From contig JBILGM010000076.1 of assembly GCA_044351045.1 (NCBI GenBank), positions 1 to 8,600 of the forward strand: a stretch of 8,600 nt of DNA. Direction: 5' to 3'. The notes below the pieces were generated by a model, which saw only the letters and a program-made list of their open reading frames with translations, was not told the DNA's origin and did no database searches. This DNA comes from UBA6136 sp044351045. GTDB lineage: Bacteria; Pseudomonadota; Gammaproteobacteria; Methylococcales; Methylococcaceae. This document shows positions 6,791 through 8,600 of this stretch, piece by piece; positions within the stretch are counted from its first letter, which is position 1, and each line of letters starts with the position of its first letter. Position numbers and translations under genes: made by a program.

Positions 6791-7125
6791 GTAAAGTCGT
6801 GAAGGTGGATCGGTCGGGACTTTGCCATATCGTACAACTCGCGCATGCGCCGGATATCCTGCTCGGTATAAGCACCGTTCCGAACCAAGTTCAGGAACTC
6901 GATGTCACCATCAAATCGCCCAACCAAATCCATCTGCAGCAAGCACACCTCAATTTCATCGCCCGTCATATCCTCGAACGGGATATTCCCGCCAACACCT
7001 ATGATTCGGTCGATGACCTTGCGACGATTCATGTCATGCTCGGTAAAGTTGCCCGTACCCCAGCGCCCAATGCGCCTCTGTTCCCAGAGTCCTCGGCTTA
7101 AACGTCCGAAACGTACCGGAGTCAC
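6784..7125 (-). CDS. Hypothetical protein
   Basis: The frame gives 113 residues from GTG at 7125, or 84 residues from the internal ATG at 7038 (MNRRKVIDRIIGVGGNI). The shorter form is the better-looking protein. It is acidic and soluble, with FEDMTGDEIEVCLLQMDLVG in the middle and RRMRELYDMAKSRP near the end, no signal peptide and no membrane segment. The first 29 residues are Arg-rich and may be untranslated. GAG stands a few bases before the ATG at 7038, a weak ribosome site; nothing precedes the GTG. I do not recognise the family, and no catalytic motif stands out. The TAG stop at 6784 abuts repeat copy B. Codon choice resembles the housekeeping genes, so it may be expressed, but its neighbours do not suggest a function. 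Confidence 0.5.
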   Translation of the reverse strand: MTPVRFGRLSRGLWEQRRIGRWGTGNFTEHDMNRRKVIDRIIGVGGNIPFEDMTGDEIEVCLLQMDLVGRFDGDIEFLNLVRNGAYTEQDIRRMRELYDMAKSRPIHLHDFTR

Positions 7126-7278
7126 GGGCGATGCACTCTACCGGAGGGACAGCGGTCGGCCATTACGGCTCAATCCCCTCATCCTGTTGTACTCGGGTTG
7201 AGGTACGCACGCGGAGGCTGATTTTCCGTCGTTCGGTCAGAATGCGTAGCCAGTCTACCCCATGCACCAAGGACCACC

Positions 7279-7458
7279 ATGAACCAGGACGACCAGGACA
7301 ACCCAATGCCGGCTGATGTCCGCGATCTTCTTGAACGGGAAGCACGCCAGGGTAGGCGAAGAATGTGCCTACCGCCCGCCGAGTTGGCCGGGGATTGGAA
7401 AGCGTTCGAGCCTATCGGTGGGCAGGATGGGGATGGACCCACGGCCGAAGCACAATAA
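7279..7458 (+). CDS. Small acidic hypothetical protein
   Basis: This 59-residue protein has the best translation signal in the accessory half of the window: AAGGA at 7269-7273 ends five bases before the ATG at 7279. It begins MNQDDQDNPMPADVRDLLER, has a basic patch (EARQGRRRM, about 20-29), then LPPAELAGDWKAFEPIGG and a Gly/Asp-rich tail ending AEAQ. There is no signal peptide, membrane segment or cysteine pair. I do not recognise it. The TAA at 7456-7458 is followed within eight bases by the array of palindromic repeats, which would lie in the 3' end of its mRNA. Small acidic-basic proteins of this kind occur as regulators, antitoxins or accessory factors, but no partner gene is evident next to it. 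Confidence 0.55.
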   Translation: MNQDDQDNPMPADVRDLLEREARQGRRRMCLPPAELAGDWKAFEPIGGQDGDGPTAEAQ

Positions 7459-7465
7459 GGTTCGG

Positions 7466-7584
7466 CCAAATGGAAAGTCGACTTTCAATTTGCCAGGATG
7501 CTCCAAATTTCCAGTCGACTGGAAAATTCCCAGGATCGGACCAAATTCGACTTTGAAGTCGTTTTTGCCCAGGTCGTCCCAAAC
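7466..7584 (+). repeat. Three tandem 37-38 bp units, each with a different palindrome
   Basis: CCAAA(T/C) recurs at 7466, 7503, 7541 and 7579, a period of 37, 38 and 38 bp. CCAGG recurs at 7493, 7530 and 7569. Between these conserved flanks each unit holds an inverted repeat of different sequence. Unit 1 has the perfect palindrome GAAAGTCGACTTTC (7473-7486). Unit 2 has TTTCCAGTCGACTGGAAA (7508-7525). Unit 3 has CGACTT-TG-AAGTCG (7548-7561). The palindrome centres are 37 and 38 bp apart. Units 1 and 2 share the core GTCGAC. The array begins eight bases after the stop of the gene at 7279. It is not a CRISPR: the repeats are too degenerate, and the conserved and variable parts have the wrong proportions. 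Iteron-like binding sites or mRNA hairpins are possible readings. Confidence 0.7.
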
Positions 7585-7602
7585 CCCCTACGACGACCTC
7601 GT

Positions 7603-8142
7603 TTACTTCTGCCGCAAGGATGCGGATTGCGTCAGAGCGCTGGAGGAGCAGAGGGGTGGATCACCAGTCCTGATGAGGCACAGCCAGCCCCAGGCGCCAT
7701 GCGCGTGTGTGGGCTGCGCCCAGAGTGCGACCGGGCAAGTAGCCCACTGGTGGCGGTCAACATGCTGATGCAGGGATTCTTCGAGCACGTCACTCAAGGT
7801 TACCTGTTGCAGGGCCTCCAGGTCCGACCAGCCTTCGTCAAAAACCGGTTCAGGTTGACCGACGAACTGGTCCGCATAGCGATACAGGCTCAGTCGTAAT
7901 CGAGCACGATAACCCGGACCGACTGGTAAGGCATTGAGTTGTCGATGAAGTGCGGCAATGCGCGGATGCTGCCGCAGGCTATATTGATCGGGACAGGACC
8001 GGTCGGACCGGTTTTTACGAACGATAGTGGTGAGATCCCACTTGATGATTCTCCAATGCCTCGGGTTGGAACTGGCCTGGCAGTCCCCTGAGGCATGAAG
8101 GTGCGACGCTTTAACAGCATTTATGGGTTGCCCTGCAAGTAG
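7603..8142 (-). pseudogene. Long open frame with no start codon, probably a decayed gene
   Basis: The - strand frame is open for 179 codons from just after TGA (8143-8145) to TAA at 7603. It contains no ATG, GTG or TTG before the TTG at 7797, which would give only 64 residues. The stretch upstream of that TTG looks strongly like protein: HWRIIKWDLTTIVRKNR, then SLRQHPRIAALHRQLNALPV, RARLRLSLYRYADQFVGQ, EPVFDEGWSDLEALQQVTLS and DVLEESLHQHVD. After about 7750 the frame becomes Trp, Cys and Ser rich and stops looking like coding, suggesting a frameshift or junction there. A second frame with a proper ATG at 8120 (MLLKRRTFMPQ, 7890-8120, 76 residues) overlaps it, so a start in that frame followed by a shift near 7995 is one way to restore the gene. 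I do not recognise the family. Confidence 0.45.
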
Positions 8143-8172
8143 TCATAACCCGGTGACTGGCCCGAAGGCCAA

Positions 8173-8224
8173 CAACAAAAGAACCCGTCAAGCAGCGCTA
8201 AAGACGGGTTTGGCCCGGTTTAGC
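8173..8224 (-). promoter_or_regulatory. Two mutually exclusive hairpins, attenuator-like
   Basis: On the - strand, GCTAAA-CGGG (8224-8214) can pair with CCCG-TC-TTTAGC (8208-8197) to form a first hairpin. The overlapping arm AACCCGTC (8210-8203) can instead pair perfectly with GACGGGTT (8189-8182), forming a second hairpin with a 13-base loop. The second hairpin is followed by CTTTTGTTG (8181-8173), a T-rich tail like a rho-independent terminator. The two structures compete for the same bases. This is the arrangement of an antiterminator and terminator in a transcript running toward the frames at 8142 and 8120. The simplest alternative is a plain terminator for - strand transcription. On the + strand no T tract follows. 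Confidence 0.45.
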
Positions 8225-8433
8225 TGAATTTCTTAAGCGCCCTTATGCGGTTGAAATCGACGCAGGAGGGGGATGGGTCACGGCGCGGGTAGGCTGCCAG
8301 GACCCTATTCGAGATGCGTCCATGGCCAACGAACAGTCGACGGTATGCAAAGCTTTTCGTACCCTGGGTGTCAAAGCTATGGTGGGGCGAGCTTGAAACG
8401 CCACCTGCTCAGGAATGCCGTTTCAACACGACA
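8225..8433. other. Non-coding stretch with one inverted repeat
   Basis: I see no convincing gene here on either strand. An inverted repeat, TTGAAACG (8393-8400) with CGTTTCAA (8419-8426), has an 18-base loop. A perfect TTGACA hexamer is present on the - strand at 8374-8369, but the bases 17-19 further on (TTTGCATACC) match a -10 box poorly. If a promoter exists here it would drive the leader at 8224-8173. Confidence 0.4.
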
Positions 8434-8465
8434 GATAAAAGAGCGGGCAGCTGAGTGCCCGCTCT
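8434..8465 (-). terminator. Intrinsic terminator of the IPTL-CTERM gene
   Basis: AGAGCGGGCA (8440-8449) and TGCCCGCTCT (8456-8465) form a perfect 10-bp GC-rich stem with a 6-base loop. On the - strand the stem is followed by TTTTAT (8439-8434, overlapping the end of the stem by the pairing A/T). It lies 23 bp after the stop codon of the gene at 8489, as expected for its rho-independent terminator. Confidence 0.85.
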
Positions 8466-8488
8466 CCTCATCCTTCAACAGCAGTCGA

Positions 8489-8600
8489 TCAACGCGGCTT
8501 CATTCTCTGGCCATACAGGCCTGCTGTTGCGATCATCATGAGCATCATCATGATCTGCGCCCATTCAGAAAGAGTGGGGATTGGGGCGGGGGATGGCCTA
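8489..8600 (-). CDS. IPTL-CTERM protein, C-terminal end (rest outside window)
   Basis: Only the last 36 residues lie in the window; the gene enters from the right edge. The visible end has a Pro-rich spacer (RPSPAP), the signature IPTLSEW, a hydrophobic stretch rich in methionine (IMMMLMMIATAGLY), and a basic tail ending QRMKPR before TGA at 8489. This tripartite motif, transmembrane helix and basic-tail layout is that of the IPTL-CTERM sorting signal, which is known to be associated with a dedicated exosortase (XrtH type). The usual family form is IPTLSEWG; here Ala replaces Gly. Such proteins are exported by Sec, anchored by the C-terminal helix, then cleaved and released to the cell surface. 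The nature of the mature protein cannot be read from this fragment. A strong terminator follows. Confidence 0.9.
   Translation of the reverse strand, partial: RPSPAPIPTLSEWAQIMMMLMMIATAGLYGQRMKPR

Noticed and set aside
6687..6875. 62-codon - strand frame across repeat copy B
   Set aside because: Overlaps the better frames at 6349-6708 and 6784-7125 and is rich in Ser/Thr with no start signal.
7466..7584. CRISPR array
   Set aside because: Only three units, without identical repeats, with palindromic variable parts and no cas genes; it does not fit repeat-spacer structure.
7316..7899. Two overlapping + strand frames (150 and 133 codons) across the palindromic array
   Set aside because: They pass through the repeat units in different frames and lack ribosome sites. 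One short stretch (PYDDLVYFCRKDADCVRALE) looks protein-like, but it is opposite an equally plausible - strand stretch, so no gene is called.
8322..8396. 24-codon + strand frame starting MANEQSTVCK
   Set aside because: Very short, no ribosome site, and it ends inside an inverted repeat; no support beyond being open.
1..8600. tRNA or rRNA genes
   Set aside because: I saw no cloverleaf with a TTCGA arm and no conserved rRNA blocks on either strand by eye; a tRNA search program would settle it.

Overview
The window reads as a piece of a proteobacterial chromosome, most likely gammaproteobacterial (betaproteobacterial is possible). The evidence is a homodimeric-type pyruvate dehydrogenase E1 followed by an E2 with two lipoyl domains and an E3, an AmpG-type permease, an ExoA-like exonuclease III, and an IPTL-CTERM protein tail. 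No 16S gene or other lineage marker is present, so the genus is not called.

Region 1 (1-3730, + strand) is the pyruvate dehydrogenase operon: the last third of aceE, then aceF and lpdA. It makes the complex that converts pyruvate to acetyl-CoA. All three genes look intact within the window, with short gaps of 9 and 47 bp.

Region 2 (3720-5769, - strand) is a convergent pair. xth (exonuclease III) comes first and its 3' end overlaps the start of an ampG-like muropeptide permease by 23 bp. The permease in turn overlaps the 3' end of lpdA by 11 bp. About 5.8 kb is therefore packed with housekeeping genes.

Region 3 (5770-8433) is very different. It is gene-poor, with short open frames on both strands, two frames with in-frame amber codons, a long open frame with no usable start, and several kinds of repeat. 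A 53-63 bp element is duplicated in direct orientation at 6319 and 6723. Three 37-38 bp units, each carrying a different palindrome, lie directly behind a 59-codon gene at 7279. A pair of mutually exclusive hairpins at 8182-8224 looks like an attenuator on the - strand. I read this as an accessory or decaying segment, possibly the remains of a mobile element, but no transposase or integrase is recognisable.

Region 4 (8434-8600, - strand) has a clean intrinsic terminator and the C-terminus of an IPTL-CTERM protein, a predicted exosortase substrate whose body lies beyond the window.

I do not see a complete new system. The parts most worth following are the palindromic array, the duplicated element with the genes beside it, and the exosortase substrate.
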